Origin: an uncultured Prochlorococcus sp.
Lineage (GTDB): Bacteria > Cyanobacteriota > Cyanobacteriia > PCC-6307 > Cyanobiaceae
Direction of reading: 5' to 3'
Length of the DNA stretch: 51,554 nucleotides
Assembly: GCF_902522795.1 (NCBI RefSeq)
Contig: NZ_CABYWZ010000013.1
Coordinates: 1-51,554, forward strand
The stretch's first letter is position 1; each line of letters begins with the position of its first letter. Positions 18,835 through 29,023 of this stretch are shown here, piece after piece. The notes beneath the pieces were generated by a model. The model had not been told where the DNA came from. It saw nothing but the letters and a program-made list of their open reading frames with translations, and did not search any database. A program made the position numbers and the translations under genes.

Positions 18835-19195
18835 GGAAACTTTTTTAAAAATTGAGAATATTAAACTTTGGGCTAGGGTTGGCGTGCTTGATGAAGAAAG
18901 GGAATTAGGGCAACTATTTATTTTAGATATATTTTTGTGGACTGATTTTGAAAAATGTACAGTCAATGATGATATAAAAAAAACAGTTGACTATTCAAAA
19001 TTAGTTCAAATTTTAAAAGATCAATCAAAGAAAATATATTGTTATACAATCGAAAAATATTCCAATGCAATTTTAGAAATCATTGATCAGGAATTTAAAC
19101 TTTTTAAAATCAAAATTATCTTGACAAAATGCAATCCTCCAATCACAGGTTTTGATGGAAAGGTATCAATAGTAAGAATTCTTGAAAATAATTAA
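18833..19195 (+). CDS. folB: Dihydroneopterin aldolase
   Basis: Converts dihydroneopterin to 6-hydroxymethyl-dihydropterin in folate synthesis. It has 120 residues, the usual length. The family features are IENIKLWARVGVLDEERELGQ near the N-terminus with the substrate-binding Glu, VDYSKLVQIL in the middle, and TKCNPPITGFDGKVSIVR at the C-terminus; the Lys in TKCNPP is at the position of the catalytic lysine. The usual Tyr/Glu pair near IEKYSNAI is also recognisable. The ATG lies 11 bp after the proA stop. Its 3' end overlaps the putative TTG start of the hydrolase gene. Confidence 0.93.
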   Translation: METFLKIENIKLWARVGVLDEERELGQLFILDIFLWTDFEKCTVNDDIKKTVDYSKLVQILKDQSKKIYCYTIEKYSNAILEIIDQEFKLFKIKIILTKCNPPITGFDGKVSIVRILENN

Positions 19196-19793
19196 AGTAT
19201 TGGAAAGAAGAAATCCTATCATATTGATTCATGGTCTTTGGAATACTTCAAGTATTTTTTCTTCCATTACCCCAAAACTTGATAATTTTGGCATTGAATA
19301 TTTTGCCCCAACTCTTGAGCATTCATATGGAATGACTTCAATTCTTGATTTGACTAATAAATTAAACGAATTAATTTTAGAGAAATATGGTTTAGAAAAA
19401 GAAATAGATATTTTGGGATTTTCTATGGGAGGAATAATTGGTAGGCACTGGCTTCAAAAATTTAATGGATATAAAAGAACAAGAAGATTAATATCTGTAG
19501 GCTCTCCTCACAGAGGAACTTTGATGGCTCAATTAATACCTAAATATCCTTTTCAAGGAATATCAGAAATGAAAATAAATAGTAAGTTTTTGAGAGGACT
19601 CGCGAATAATGATTTTTTTCTTGATGATATTGAGTGTATAAATTTCTTTACTTATTGGGATTTGATGGTTTTCCCTGGCTGGTGGACAAGTTTGAATTTT
19701 GGAAAAAAAATATCAGTAAAAGTATATAAACATAGAAATCTAGTAAGAAATAAATCTGTGGTTGATAAAATAATCGATGAAATTATTATGTAG
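19182..19793 (+). CDS. Alpha/beta hydrolase, triacylglycerol-lipase-like
   Basis: A 203-residue alpha/beta hydrolase of the lipase type. The oxyanion strand is ILIHGLWN near residues 14-21, the nucleophile elbow GFSMGG has Ser81, and VGSPHRGT follows as in bacterial triacylglycerol lipases. WDLMVFPGWW and the C-terminal YKHRNLV probably carry the Asp and His. No signal peptide is seen. The start is doubtful: TTG at 19182 overlaps folB by 14 bp, while TTG at 19200 would avoid overlap and give MERRNPI. The 3' end overlaps the convergent prlC gene by 8 bp. The natural substrate cannot be told. Confidence 0.82.
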   Translation: MKIIKVLERRNPIILIHGLWNTSSIFSSITPKLDNFGIEYFAPTLEHSYGMTSILDLTNKLNELILEKYGLEKEIDILGFSMGGIIGRHWLQKFNGYKRTRRLISVGSPHRGTLMAQLIPKYPFQGISEMKINSKFLRGLANNDFFLDDIECINFFTYWDLMVFPGWWTSLNFGKKISVKVYKHRNLVRNKSVVDKIIDEIIM

Positions 19794-21873
19794 TTCCAGA
19801 TAAGCCTAAATGTCTTATTAAGGAATCTGTTTGTGGCTCTCTTCCCCTAAATAGTTTGAATATGTCTAAGGGAGGTAAGCTCCCACCCAAGCTAAGTATT
19901 GTATCTTTGAATTTTTTCCCTATTAACTTTAAATCTTCAGAGTTTTCTAGATCAGCTTCTTCGAACATTGAAAATGCATCAGCACTTAGAACTTCAGCCC
20001 ATTTATATGAGTAATATCCTGCAGAATATCCTCCTGCAAATATATGACTAAAACAACAAAGAAATTGATCTTCTTGAATTGGCTCAATAACAGTAGTTTG
20101 TGTTGCAATTTCTCTTCTTATTTCATCTGCTGTTTTACCTTCGTTGTTATCAATACTGCTGTGCAATCTGAGGTCTGTAATTGCAAAATGTAGCTGTCTA
20201 AGAGTAGCCATACCGCAATTGAAAGTTCTGTTCTCTAGGAGCTTCTCAAAATTTTCATCGGATAATTTTTCTCCTGTTTTGTAATGCTTAGCAATATTCA
20301 TAAGTGTGTTTTTATGGAAACACCAGTTTTCCATAAATTGACTTGGAAGTTCGACTGCATCCCATTCAACGTTATTGATACCAGCTGCTTGAGGAAGATT
20401 TACAGTAGTAAGCATGTGTTGAAGACCATGACCAAATTCATGGAACAGTGTCTGAACTTCTTCAAAGCTCATCAAACTAGGTTTGTCTTTTGATGGTGGA
20501 GTCTGATTACAAACGAGATAAGCTACAGGGAGGGTCTTTTTGCCTACATTATTTTTATTTAAACATTCATCCATCCAAGCCCCTCCTCTCTTGGATTCAG
20601 GCCTCGAATATGGATCGAGGAAAAAGGATGCTATTTTGTTATCTTCTTTATTGAGGATATTAAAAAATAAAACGTCATCATTCCATAGAGGTGCCTCATC
20701 AGTTGCCTCGACTACTTTAATTTCAAAAAGATTTTCACTTAATTTAAATAAACCTTTCAAAACATCATTTAGTGGGAACCAAGGTCTCAAAGACTCTTGA
20801 TCTAAATTGAGCTTTTCCTTTCTAAGAAGTTCGGACCAATAACTAATATCCCATGGCTCAATATTTTGCGATTTTGGAAACCCATTAGCTTTAGAAAACT
20901 TTTCGAGCATTTGTAATTCAATTTTTGCGGTTTTGAATGCTGGTTCTCTCAATTCTTCTAAAAGGTTTTCGACATTTTTAATTTCTTTTGCCATTTTCGT
21001 TGACAAACTTAGTTCTGCCCAACTTTTATAACCTAGAAGATTAGCCTGTTTAGTTCTAAGAGATAATATCTCTTCAATGATTTGAGAATTATTTTTTTCT
21101 CCTTGAGACGCCCTACCAACGAATGCCTTATATAGTTTCTCTCTAAGGTCACGGTCGGTGGCATATGTCATAAAAGAAGTATAAGTTGGAATATCCAGAC
21201 TTAATTTCCAAGGACCATTATTGATATCAACTTCTTTATCTTTTTTTAAGTGATTATGTGCAGAAATTGCCATCAATTCAAGTACGCGTTCAGGAAGACC
21301 ATCGACTTCAGATTTTTTATTTAATATTAAAAACCATTTATTAGTCGCATCAAGAACATTATTGCTGAAGTCTGTTGATAGCTTTCCAAGCTTTTCAGAA
21401 ATGTTGTTAAATTCTTCTTGATCATTCTTTTGTAGTGAAATGCCTCTATGTTGCATCTCAAGAATTTCTTTATCTAAAATTCTGTTTTTGATTTGATCAA
21501 AGTTATTTGTCTCTTTAAGCTTGATTAAAGAATTGTAGATTATTTTACTTTGTCCGAATTTATTACTCAAGCTAATAATATCTGGAAGAAATTTTGAATA
21601 AATATCTCTTAGACTTTCAGAATTATTTACAGCATTTAGGTGGCTTATTACCCCCCAACTCCATCTAAGAATTTCATTAACTTCATTTAAGGGATTTATT
21701 ACATTTTCCCAACTTAAATCATTTTGAATTAAATAGTTAGATAAATTTTTCTCAATGTTTTTGAAATCTTCAGCTATTTTTTCTAGTACTACTGGGAATT
21801 GTTTACTTATGCTTTCGGGAGTAAATTTTTTAAATTCTGGTAATTCTCCATATTTAAAAATTGAGGTATCCAT
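19786..21873 (-). CDS. prlC: Oligopeptidase A-like M3 metallopeptidase
   Basis: A 695-residue zinc oligopeptidase of family M3 that degrades short peptides in the cytoplasm, including cleaved signal peptides. The zinc site HEFGH is at about residue 478 (FHEFGHGLQHML), with the third ligand Glu about 28 residues later in NNVEWDAVELPSQ. Family phrases FFLDPYSRPESKRGGAW and FAGGYSAGYYSYKWAEVLSAD towards the C-terminus confirm the assignment. The length matches OpdA/PrlC. The start is ATG. It is the last gene of the long minus-strand run, 13 bp after ndhD, and its stop lies inside the convergent hydrolase gene. Confidence 0.95.
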   Translation of the reverse strand: MDTSIFKYGELPEFKKFTPESISKQFPVVLEKIAEDFKNIEKNLSNYLIQNDLSWENVINPLNEVNEILRWSWGVISHLNAVNNSESLRDIYSKFLPDIISLSNKFGQSKIIYNSLIKLKETNNFDQIKNRILDKEILEMQHRGISLQKNDQEEFNNISEKLGKLSTDFSNNVLDATNKWFLILNKKSEVDGLPERVLELMAISAHNHLKKDKEVDINNGPWKLSLDIPTYTSFMTYATDRDLREKLYKAFVGRASQGEKNNSQIIEEILSLRTKQANLLGYKSWAELSLSTKMAKEIKNVENLLEELREPAFKTAKIELQMLEKFSKANGFPKSQNIEPWDISYWSELLRKEKLNLDQESLRPWFPLNDVLKGLFKLSENLFEIKVVEATDEAPLWNDDVLFFNILNKEDNKIASFFLDPYSRPESKRGGAWMDECLNKNNVGKKTLPVAYLVCNQTPPSKDKPSLMSFEEVQTLFHEFGHGLQHMLTTVNLPQAAGINNVEWDAVELPSQFMENWCFHKNTLMNIAKHYKTGEKLSDENFEKLLENRTFNCGMATLRQLHFAITDLRLHSSIDNNEGKTADEIRREIATQTTVIEPIQEDQFLCCFSHIFAGGYSAGYYSYKWAEVLSADAFSMFEEADLENSEDLKLIGKKFKDTILSLGGSLPPLDIFKLFRGREPQTDSLIRHLGLSGTT

Positions 21874-21886
21874 TGATTGAAATGAT

Positions 21887-23428
21887 TTAATTAACTAAGG
21901 TTGGTATTGATCCAACTAATTTAGCTAGGGTGAGCTGCTGGCTGAGAGCATTCGTAGAAGATTCGTATAAATTAATCGCGATTTTTGGCCAAAAACCTAT
22001 CACTAAAGTAGGTAATAATAAGCTAAAACCAATTGTCAATTCTCGACCATTCATCTCTTTAACTGTAGCTAGCGCAGGGATTCTAGGGCCAAAAAATACT
22101 CTTCTACACATTGATAGTAGATATATTGGTGTTAGAACTAAACCTATAGCTGCAATAAGAATAGTGATTGATCTAAAGATAGAGCTGAACCCTTCTTGAC
22201 TAGTGATTCCCAAAAATACAGTTATTTCGCTTATGAATCCGCTCATTCCAGGTAGTGCTAAAGAGGCCAAAGAACTTGCCAAGAAAAAAGCAAAAGTAAT
22301 TGGTAAGACCTTTGCCAAGCCGCCCATATTTGGTATCGAAAGAGTATTTGTTCTTTCATAGAATGAGCCCGTAACAAAAAACATAGCTGCCGCTATAAGT
22401 CCGTGACTGATCATTTGGAGCATTGCTCCACTTATACCTAAAGCATCTACTGCTCCAATCCCTAATAGAACAAAACCCATATGACTCACAGAGCTACATG
22501 CAATTCTCCTTTTGACATTATCTTGCGCAAATGCATTTAGCGCTCCGTAAATTATATTAATGATTCCAAGAATAATTAATGCAGGAGCAATTCGCAGATG
22601 TACTTCAGGTAATATTTGAACGTTGAATCTTAAGAGAGCATAGCCACCCATTTTTAAAAGAATTCCAGCGAGTAACATTGAAACTGGGGCATTAGCCTCT
22701 CCATGTGCATCGGGTAACCAAGTATGTAATGGAAAGATAGGAAGTTTTACTCCAAAACCGATTAAAAATCCTAAATAAGATAATAACGCTAGGCTGCCTG
22801 TTACATGTTTATTAGTTAAATCGGTAATATTTAAAGTAAAAGTATCACCACTTAAAGCAAGTGCTAGTCCACTTATGAGTATTAGTAAAGAAGCTAAAGC
22901 TGTATAAAGTATAAATTTTGTAGCTGCATATAATTTCTTTTTCCCTCCCCAAATAGCAATAAGAAGATATACCGGAACCAATTCAAGTTCCCATGCCAAG
23001 AAAAATAATAGGAAATCTTGAGAAAGGAAAACTAATGCTTGCGCTGAGGCTTGCACTAATAAAAGAGCAAAATATAGATTAGATTTTTTCTTAATTTTCC
23101 AACTTGCCGCAGCTGATAAAAATGTAATTAACCCACTCAAAGCTACTAAAGGAGCAGATAACCCATCTACGCCAAGAGACCACTCTAAGCCTATTGAGGG
23201 TAACCATGAAACTCTTTCTACCAGTTGCAAAGAGCTATCTGAAGTATTGAATTTTTGAAAAAGGACGCCAATTATTAATAAAAAATCTAAAAATAAAAAA
23301 CTTAATGAGATATTTCTAGGGAGTGTATTATCTTCTCCTTCTTCTGAACTCAAGAAAGGCATTATTAATGCCCCAATCAAAGGCAGTAAAACAATAGATG
23401 ATAGCCAAGGAAAAGATTCTAAATTCAT
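21887..23428 (-). CDS. ndhD: NAD(P)H-quinone oxidoreductase chain 4 (NdhD)
   Basis: Membrane subunit of the cyanobacterial NDH-1 complex, which returns ferredoxin electrons to plastoquinone and pumps protons. At 513 residues it has about 14 hydrophobic helices. Diagnostic sequences include [14 protein letters not shown], the conserved [18 protein letters not shown] with the essential Glu, [18 protein letters not shown], and [13 protein letters not shown]. The paralogues NdhD1 (respiratory/cyclic) and NdhD3/4 (CO2 uptake) differ in fine detail; location by thrB suggests the general NdhD1 form, but this is inference. The start is ATG. thrB lies 79 bp upstream, leaving room for a promoter. Confidence 0.96.
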   Translation of the reverse strand: MNLESFPWLSSIVLLPLIGALIMPFLSSEEGEDNTLPRNISLSFLFLDFLLIIGVLFQKFNTSDSSLQLVERVSWLPSIGLEWSLGVDGLSAPLVALSGLITFLSAAASWKIKKKSNLYFALLLVQASAQALVFLSQDFLLFFLAWELELVPVYLLIAIWGGKKKLYAATKFILYTALASLLILISGLALALSGDTFTLNITDLTNKHVTGSLALLSYLGFLIGFGVKLPIFPLHTWLPDAHGEANAPVSMLLAGILLKMGGYALLRFNVQILPEVHLRIAPALIILGIINIIYGALNAFAQDNVKRRIACSSVSHMGFVLLGIGAVDALGISGAMLQMISHGLIAAAMFFVTGSFYERTNTLSIPNMGGLAKVLPITFAFFLASSLASLALPGMSGFISEITVFLGITSQEGFSSIFRSITILIAAIGLVLTPIYLLSMCRRVFFGPRIPALATVKEMNGRELTIGFSLLLPTLVIGFWPKIAINLYESSTNALSQQLTLAKLVGSIPTLVN

Positions 23429-23507
23429 TTATGGAATGAATAATTTTTTTATTCTAGTTGAAGTTGTACTAGCTTGAGACTATAACATTAAAAATGCCTA
23501 AGTAAAA

Positions 23508-24455
23508 CTACTTACCAGAGATATTGCTAAATTGGCTACCTGTTGTTTGAACGTTTAAGAATGGTGCTCTGCTAGCTACGCCTGACATCTCCCATGCTTT
23601 TACCATGGCTTGACTGACGTTTTTGCCATTTTCTTTTTTACACAAAGCTAATATGCTTGGTCCAGCCCCACTTATTGCGCATCCTAGAGCACCTGCATTT
23701 AGTGCTGCATCTTTTACTTCTAGTCCGCCTTTAATAAGTTTCCATCTGTAGGGCTCATGTAGCCTATCAAACATCCCTTCTTTTATAAGTTCCTCGTTCC
23801 CAGCTTTTAAGCCATTAAGTAACAAAGTAAGTGCCCCCATATTTGTCACTGCATCAGATATAGGTACATTCTTAGGCATAACCTTTCTCGCTTCGCTTGT
23901 GCTTAGACGAATTGCAGGTATTGCTACAACCGCTTTAATTGAATCGTGCCAATCACATCTAATAATTCTCCATCTTTGAGAAGATGACCTGGCTGTCAAA
24001 CAAAGCCCACCTAGGAGAGAGGGAACTACATTATCAGGATGACCTTCTATATCAATTGCAAGCTCAAGTAGTTTTTCTTTTGACAGTGGGGTATTCATTA
24101 TTGCATTTGCTCCAATTAGTCCAGCAACTATTGCTGTAGCACTACTTCCAAGTCCGCGTGCAGGCGGCACTGCCAACTTAACTCTTGCTTCAAGTGCAAA
24201 AGGATCTATATTTGCGCTCTCCCATACTTTCTGAGCTGCTCTAAAAACTAAGTTTTCAGGTCCTCCTCTTAAATGATTCCCATCTGTACTTTCCATTATT
24301 AAATCAAATCTATCTCCACCACCTTCAATTCTTGTGAAAATAAATTCATTATATAAATCTAATGCTGCTCCAAGGCAATCGAATCCAGGCCCTAAATTGG
24401 CAGTTGTGGAAGGAACTGTTACCTTTATTTTTTTACCTACTTCAGGGGAAGACAT
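23508..24455 (-). CDS. thrB: Homoserine kinase
   Basis: Phosphorylates L-homoserine using ATP in threonine synthesis. It has 315 residues and belongs to the GHMP kinase family. The N-terminal VPSTTANLGPGFDCLGAALD is followed by the GHMP phosphate loop PPARGLGSSATAIVAG at about residues 93-108, then the GHPDNVVPSLLGG motif and the C-terminal GCAISGAGPSILAL glycine-rich segment. The start is ATG. glk lies 9 bp upstream on the same strand, so these genes are part of one run. A small TAAGTA/TACTTA inverted repeat overlaps the stop at 23499-23514 but has only a weak T-run. Confidence 0.97.
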   Translation of the reverse strand: MSSPEVGKKIKVTVPSTTANLGPGFDCLGAALDLYNEFIFTRIEGGGDRFDLIMESTDGNHLRGGPENLVFRAAQKVWESANIDPFALEARVKLAVPPARGLGSSATAIVAGLIGANAIMNTPLSKEKLLELAIDIEGHPDNVVPSLLGGLCLTARSSSQRWRIIRCDWHDSIKAVVAIPAIRLSTSEARKVMPKNVPISDAVTNMGALTLLLNGLKAGNEELIKEGMFDRLHEPYRWKLIKGGLEVKDAALNAGALGCAISGAGPSILALCKKENGKNVSQAMVKAWEMSGVASRAPFLNVQTTGSQFSNISGK

Positions 24456-24464
24456 TTTTTGTTA

Positions 24465-25499
24465 TCAAGTTTTTAAAAGCATTTTTGCTCTGCAGGCTGC
24501 ACTAAAAAGTCCAAACTCTTCATCTACAATTACTTTCATAGGTATTGTTTTAAGAATATCTTCTAATCTTCCCTTGTCGAAAAATTGTTTCATAAATAAA
24601 TCTGACTTAAAGTTTTTGAAATGTTTTGATGCGGTCCCTCCAGAAATCCATAATCCGCCAAAGCACAATTCTTGAAGAGCAATATCTCCTAGAAAAGACG
24701 CATAAGCGCCTACCCAGATCCTCTCAACTTCAATCATTAGCTGATCCCCTTCTTTAGAGAGATTACAAATTTTTTCGGGAAGTTCTTTCCTTGCAGTATC
24801 AAAATTTTTTATTTCTTTTAAGTATTTTTGTAGAGGATGGTTTTTGGCATCAGGTTTGCTTAGTCTCCATTCGGCAATTCTTGATAAACCAGTGCCGCTA
24901 ATAATTCTTTCACAAGATATCCTCTCAATTTTCAGGTAATTCTTAAGCCAAATTTTTAATTCCCACTCTAATTCTGACTTTGGAGAGTATTCAACGTGTC
25001 CTCCTTCGCTGGCTAAAACTTTTACTTTATTTCCTGATATTAGACCTCTTGCAATTCCCAAACCAGTACCAGCTCCAACAATGGCATGCAAATCATTGTT
25101 ATTCCCTTCAGATTGTGATCCATTCTGGATAGTTGAATATTGATTTTTTTTTAAGTAAGGAATTCCATAAATTTGTACTGCAAAATCATTTATTAGCTCG
25201 CATTGTTCAAATTTAAATTTATTTTTTAATTCATTTCCTGAAATATTCCATGACAAGTTCATGATTTTTGCGTTGTTGTTAGATAAAGGACCAGCTACAG
25301 CGAAACAGGCAGAAGAAGGATGAGTAATATTTTTGCATTCATTTTTGAGAAAATCTTTTAGTATCAGTTCAAAAGAATCCCAATTAGAAGATATGTATTT
25401 CTTCTTGAATAACAATTTAGGCGAATCATCATTTATTCCTCTTTCAAATATGGCCAATAAAACCTTGGTACCTCCTAAATCACAAGCCAGAAAATTCAT
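24465..25499 (-). CDS. glk: Glucokinase
   Basis: Phosphorylates glucose to glucose-6-phosphate with ATP. A 344-residue protein of the bacterial Glk type (ASKHA fold). It has the N-terminal phosphate motif LACDLGGTKVLLA at about 4-16, a second motif ELINDFAVQIYG, adenosine-binding IVGAGTGLGIARG, and ASEGGHVEYSP, the usual catalytic and sugar-binding segment. LCFGGLWISGGTASKH is the later adenosine motif. Glucose released from compatible solutes or taken up could be the source. The start is ATG. thrS lies 10 bp upstream and thrB 9 bp downstream, giving tight spacing. Confidence 0.94.
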   Translation of the reverse strand: MNFLACDLGGTKVLLAIFERGINDDSPKLLFKKKYISSNWDSFELILKDFLKNECKNITHPSSACFAVAGPLSNNNAKIMNLSWNISGNELKNKFKFEQCELINDFAVQIYGIPYLKKNQYSTIQNGSQSEGNNNDLHAIVGAGTGLGIARGLISGNKVKVLASEGGHVEYSPKSELEWELKIWLKNYLKIERISCERIISGTGLSRIAEWRLSKPDAKNHPLQKYLKEIKNFDTARKELPEKICNLSKEGDQLMIEVERIWVGAYASFLGDIALQELCFGGLWISGGTASKHFKNFKSDLFMKQFFDKGRLEDILKTIPMKVIVDEEFGLFSAACRAKMLLKT

Positions 25500-25509
25500 C
25501 TATTCGAAA

Positions 25510-27426
25510 TTATTTTGTTCTACCTTTTTTTTCTATTAATTCATCCATTAATTTGTATAGATTAGGAAGGTCGAAAATTCCTAAATTTGTACCATCAAGA
25601 GCTCTAATTGCTACTGAATCAATTTCGTCTTCTTTATCACCTATAACAGCAATTAAAGGGACTCTACTTATAGTTGCCTCCCTTATTTTGTATCCTATCT
25701 TTTCATTCCTAATGTCAACCCTTGATCGGTAACCATTATTATTTATTAATTCATTAAATTTTAAACACTTTTCATTATTTCTATCGGTAATACTCAACAA
25801 AATTATTTGATAAGGAGCAAGCCAAATCGGAAATTTTGCCTCATATTGTTCAATTAATATTCCGATAAATCTTTCAAAGGATCCTAAAATTGCCCTATGA
25901 AGCATAACTGGATTTCTTTTTTCATTATCAATATCTACATAAGTTGCGTTCAATCTAATAGGCATTGAGAAATCAACCTGAATTGTTCCGCACTGCCAGA
26001 CTCTATTAAGACAATCTTTTAACGAGAATTCTATTTTTGGACCATAAAAAGCACCTTCTCCAGGCTGGAGTCCCCATTTTAGATTCTTATTATCGAGAGC
26101 TTTGGTAAGGGCCTCTTCTGATTTATCCCAAATCTCTTCACTACCTACTCTTTTTTCAGGACGGGTTGATAACTTGATAATTATTTCATCAAAACCAAAA
26201 GTTTTATAAACCTCAAAAACAAGATCGATAAATGTGGATACCTCTTCTTGAATTTGCTCTTCTGTACAAAATATGTGTGCATCATCTTGAGTAAAGTTTC
26301 TTACTCTCATTAAGCCGTGCAGTGCACCAGAGGGCTCATTTCTGTGACAAGAACCAAATTCAGCAAGACGAATAGGTAGATCCTTATAACTTTTTAAACC
26401 TTGATTAAATACTTGGATATGGCATGGACAATTCATTGGTTTTATCGCATAAGTTCGATTCTCTGATGCAGTAGTGAACATATCGTCTCTAAATTTTTCC
26501 CAATGACCGGATTTTTCCCAGAGAGATTTATCAACAGCTTGAGGTGTTTTAATTTCTAAATAATCATTTTTTTTAAGTATTTCTCTTATGTATTTTTCTA
26601 GGACTTGGTATATTGTCCATCCATTTGGATGCCAAAAAATCATTCCAGGAGATTCTTCTTGAATATGGAATAGTGCATGTTTTTTTCCGAGTTTTCTATG
26701 ATCTCTTTTTTCGGCCTCTTCAATTCTTATTAAATATTCATTGAGTTCTTTTTCTTTAGCCCATGCAGTTCCATATATTCTCTGTAATGATTCATTCTCA
26801 CTATCACCTCTCCAGTATGAGCCTGATAATTTAAGTAACTTAAAGTGTCTCAAATGTCTCGTGTTGGGTACGTGAGGCCCTCTACACATGTCGATATATT
26901 CTTCGTGCTTGTATAAATTGATGAGACCTTCTTCAGTAATTTCTTCAATTATTCGTAATTTAAAAGTCTCATCTCTTTCTTTGAAAGTTTTAATTGCCTC
27001 TTCTTTAGAGACTTGTAAAATTTCAATGTCATAATTCATTTTTATTAATTTATTAATTCTATTTTCGATTTTTATTAAATCTTCAGGAGTAAATCTGTAT
27101 TCAGAAAAAATATCATAATAAAAACCATCTTCAATTACAGGCCCAATTGCCATTTTAATATCAGAGTAAATTTGTTTAACTGCATGACCAACAAGGTGAG
27201 CAAAGGAATGTCTTATTATTTCAATTCCTTCTTTATCTTTTGATGTAATTATTACAACTTTGGAATCATTTTTTATAGGTAGCGTTGCATCTGTAAGGAC
27301 ATCATTTACTTTTCCAGCAATTGTTGCTTTAGCTAATCCAGCTCCTATACTCTGGGCAATTTCTAGAATAGTTACAGATTTTTCGAAAACCTTTTTTGAA
27401 CCATCAGGCAAGGTAATTATTGGCAT
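25510..27426 (-). CDS. thrS: Threonyl-tRNA synthetase
   Basis: Class II aminoacyl-tRNA synthetase charging tRNA-Thr. At 638 residues it has the full domain set: a TGS domain (1-60), an editing domain with [13 protein letters not shown] (about 73-85), a catalytic core, and a C-terminal anticodon domain (about 540-638). The zinc ligands are recognisable as Cys in MNCPCH, His in DDAHIFC and His in MLHRAILGS. Motif 2 is the [20 protein letters not shown] segment. The start is ATG. It lies 3 bp after the trpS stop, so the two synthetases are co-transcribed. Confidence 0.98.
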   Translation of the reverse strand: MPIITLPDGSKKVFEKSVTILEIAQSIGAGLAKATIAGKVNDVLTDATLPIKNDSKVVIITSKDKEGIEIIRHSFAHLVGHAVKQIYSDIKMAIGPVIEDGFYYDIFSEYRFTPEDLIKIENRINKLIKMNYDIEILQVSKEEAIKTFKERDETFKLRIIEEITEEGLINLYKHEEYIDMCRGPHVPNTRHLRHFKLLKLSGSYWRGDSENESLQRIYGTAWAKEKELNEYLIRIEEAEKRDHRKLGKKHALFHIQEESPGMIFWHPNGWTIYQVLEKYIREILKKNDYLEIKTPQAVDKSLWEKSGHWEKFRDDMFTTASENRTYAIKPMNCPCHIQVFNQGLKSYKDLPIRLAEFGSCHRNEPSGALHGLMRVRNFTQDDAHIFCTEEQIQEEVSTFIDLVFEVYKTFGFDEIIIKLSTRPEKRVGSEEIWDKSEEALTKALDNKNLKWGLQPGEGAFYGPKIEFSLKDCLNRVWQCGTIQVDFSMPIRLNATYVDIDNEKRNPVMLHRAILGSFERFIGILIEQYEAKFPIWLAPYQIILLSITDRNNEKCLKFNELINNNGYRSRVDIRNEKIGYKIREATISRVPLIAVIGDKEDEIDSVAIRALDGTNLGIFDLPNLYKLMDELIEKKGRTK

Positions 27427-27429
27427 AAT

Positions 27430-28446
27430 TTATTTCTCCATTTCAAAGAATCCTAATTTTGATTTAACTCTTTTTAAAGTCTGATTTGCTAGATCTTCAG
27501 CTTTTTCCTTCCCTTCATCAAGGATTTTATTTAATTGATAAGTATCATTAATTAATAAATTATATTTTTCCTGAATAGGTTCTAGTGATTCAATGAGTTG
27601 TTCAGTAATTAATTTTTTAAATGTCCCCCATCCAGTCTCTGAGAATTCATTTTCGCATTGAGAAATTTCTTTGCCAGATAATATTGAATAAATCATCAAA
27701 AGATTTTTAGATTCTGGTCTCTCAGGGTTGTTAAATTCAATTCCAATAGAGCTGTCACTTTTTGCTCTTTTTATTTTTTTTGTGATAATTTCAGGAGGAT
27801 CTAATAAGTTAATGCGACTGCCCTCATTAGGATCACTTTTACTCATCTTTTTTGAACCATCAATTAAACTCATTATTTTTGACCCGTTCTTCATAATTAT
27901 TGGTTGAGGGATTTTTAAAATATTTTTATCCTTACTAAACCTGGCATTAATTCTTTGTTGTGCAATATCTCTAGCAAGTTCAAGATGTTGTTTTTGATCC
28001 TCACCTACTGGGACAAAGTCAGCATCATATAGAAGAATGTCTGCAGCCATTAGGATCGGATAGTCAAATAATCCAATGGATACATTATTTCCCTGTTGAA
28101 TGGATTTTTCTTTAAATTGAATCATTCTTTCCATCCAATTTATAGGAGTCATGCAATTTAATATCCAACAAAGTTCTGAATGTGCAGAAATCTGACTTTG
28201 GACAAAAATTGAGCATATTTTGGGATCTATCCCACAAGCGATGTACAAAGCTGCAGTAGAGATAGTGTTCTTAGATAATTCTTTGGGATCATATGAAGCT
28301 GTGATTGCATGCAAATCAACTACACATAGAAATGTTTCGTATTGGTCTTGAAGGGTAACCCAATTATTTATGGCCCCAAGCCAATTCCCAATATGCAAAT
28401 CACCAGTTGGTTGAACTCCTGAAAGAATTCTTTTTTTATTTGCCAT
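27430..28446 (-). CDS. trpS: Tryptophanyl-tRNA synthetase
   Basis: Class I synthetase that charges tRNA-Trp. It has 338 residues, the normal length. The HIGH-type motif is LHIGNWLGA at about residues 17-25, the tryptophan-binding WILNCMTPINWMERM helix follows, then ADILLYDADFVPVGEDQKQH, and the KMSKS loop KKMSKSDP lies near residue 200. The start is ATG. Its first 11 bases overlap the 3' end of the RG-rich gene in another frame (ATGGCAAATAA), so the two are probably translationally coupled, and thrS follows after 3 bp. Confidence 0.98.
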   Translation of the reverse strand: MANKKRILSGVQPTGDLHIGNWLGAINNWVTLQDQYETFLCVVDLHAITASYDPKELSKNTISTAALYIACGIDPKICSIFVQSQISAHSELCWILNCMTPINWMERMIQFKEKSIQQGNNVSIGLFDYPILMAADILLYDADFVPVGEDQKQHLELARDIAQQRINARFSKDKNILKIPQPIIMKNGSKIMSLIDGSKKMSKSDPNEGSRINLLDPPEIITKKIKRAKSDSSIGIEFNNPERPESKNLLMIYSILSGKEISQCENEFSETGWGTFKKLITEQLIESLEPIQEKYNLLINDTYQLNKILDEGKEKAEDLANQTLKRVKSKLGFFEMEK

Positions 28447-28858
28447 CCTCTTCTACTTCATTAGATTCGATCTCTTCAGTTGATGTATTTTTTGTAGGTC
28501 TTGCAAAGGGATTAGGAGCTGTTTTTGTCTTTTCTTGATAAAGATTTTGTGATTGTCTATTCGAAGAAGAGTTTTTATTGTTTTTTGCATATTCTGTGAT
28601 TGATTCTATCAATTTTTCGTCTTTGATCATTTCGCTAAGTGTTCTGACAGAGAAACCAAGAACTGCAACAGTAGACCTTAATTGAAAGGTCTCTTGTATT
28701 GATTTGACAGCTTTCATTTCGTTATCACTCAATCTTATGCGGAATCCTCCCCCATCTCTTCTCCCGCCAGATCTATCTCTGAAATTAGATCTTTCATTAT
28801 TAGAACGACCTCTGTAATTTTCTTGTCCAGTATTATTGCTGAAATTCGAATTAGACAT
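28436..28858 (-). CDS. RG-rich, low-complexity protein coupled to trpS; function unknown
   Basis: A 140-residue protein I cannot place in a named family. The N-terminal third is Asn/Ser/Arg/Gly-rich with RG-type repeats (YRGRSNN, RDRSGGRRDGGGFRIR), as in RNA-binding disordered proteins. Residues about 45-90 look folded and helical (DNEMKAVKSIQETFQLRS, then VRTLSEMIKDEKLIESI). A polar Asn/Gln tail, a PNPFARP motif and an acidic end (EEIESNEVEEDG) follow. The start is ATG. The stop codon lies inside the trpS coding region (11-bp overlap), so it leads the trpS-thrS-glk-thrB run. An RNA-related role is inference. Confidence 0.8.
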   Translation of the reverse strand: MSNSNFSNNTGQENYRGRSNNERSNFRDRSGGRRDGGGFRIRLSDNEMKAVKSIQETFQLRSTVAVLGFSVRTLSEMIKDEKLIESITEYAKNNKNSSSNRQSQNLYQEKTKTAPNPFARPTKNTSTEEIESNEVEEDGK

Positions 28859-28995
28859 CTTGATGTTTCTTAAGTTATTTAAATAGTCTATTAACTTAGC
28901 ATCTTGTTATGCAATAAGTCTTTTTAAATTCCTTAAATTTTTATCTATTGATTAACGACTTATGTGATTTCGCTTTTCTCATTCACAACTTGCAT

Positions 28996-29006
28996 TAAAA
29001 TAAAAT
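28996..29006 (+). promoter_or_regulatory. Possible -10 boxes of the DUF697 gene
   Basis: Two overlapping TAAAAT hexamers (28996-29001 and 29001-29006) lie 18-28 bp before the GTG start at 29024, in the 165-bp divergent gap. Either could serve as a -10 element with a leader of about 10-20 nt. No convincing -35 is seen, which is common in these genomes. The rest of the gap (28859-28995) shows no clear RNA gene. Confidence 0.35.
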
Positions 29007-29023
29007 TAGAGAAATAAAGCATC

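Noticed and set aside
23499..23514. Intrinsic terminator after thrB (TAAGTA/TACTTA repeat)
   Set aside because: The stem is only 6 bp of mostly A-T pairs, overlaps the stop codon, and the T-run begins several bases later; too weak to call.
24334..24675. Plus-strand open frame of 113 codons over thrB and glk
   Set aside because: It is opposite two confirmed kinase genes and shows no recognisable domain.
28859..29023. Possible small RNA gene in the largest gap (165 bp)
   Set aside because: Only short, weak inverted repeats and likely promoter elements for the two divergent genes; no terminator-like hairpin.
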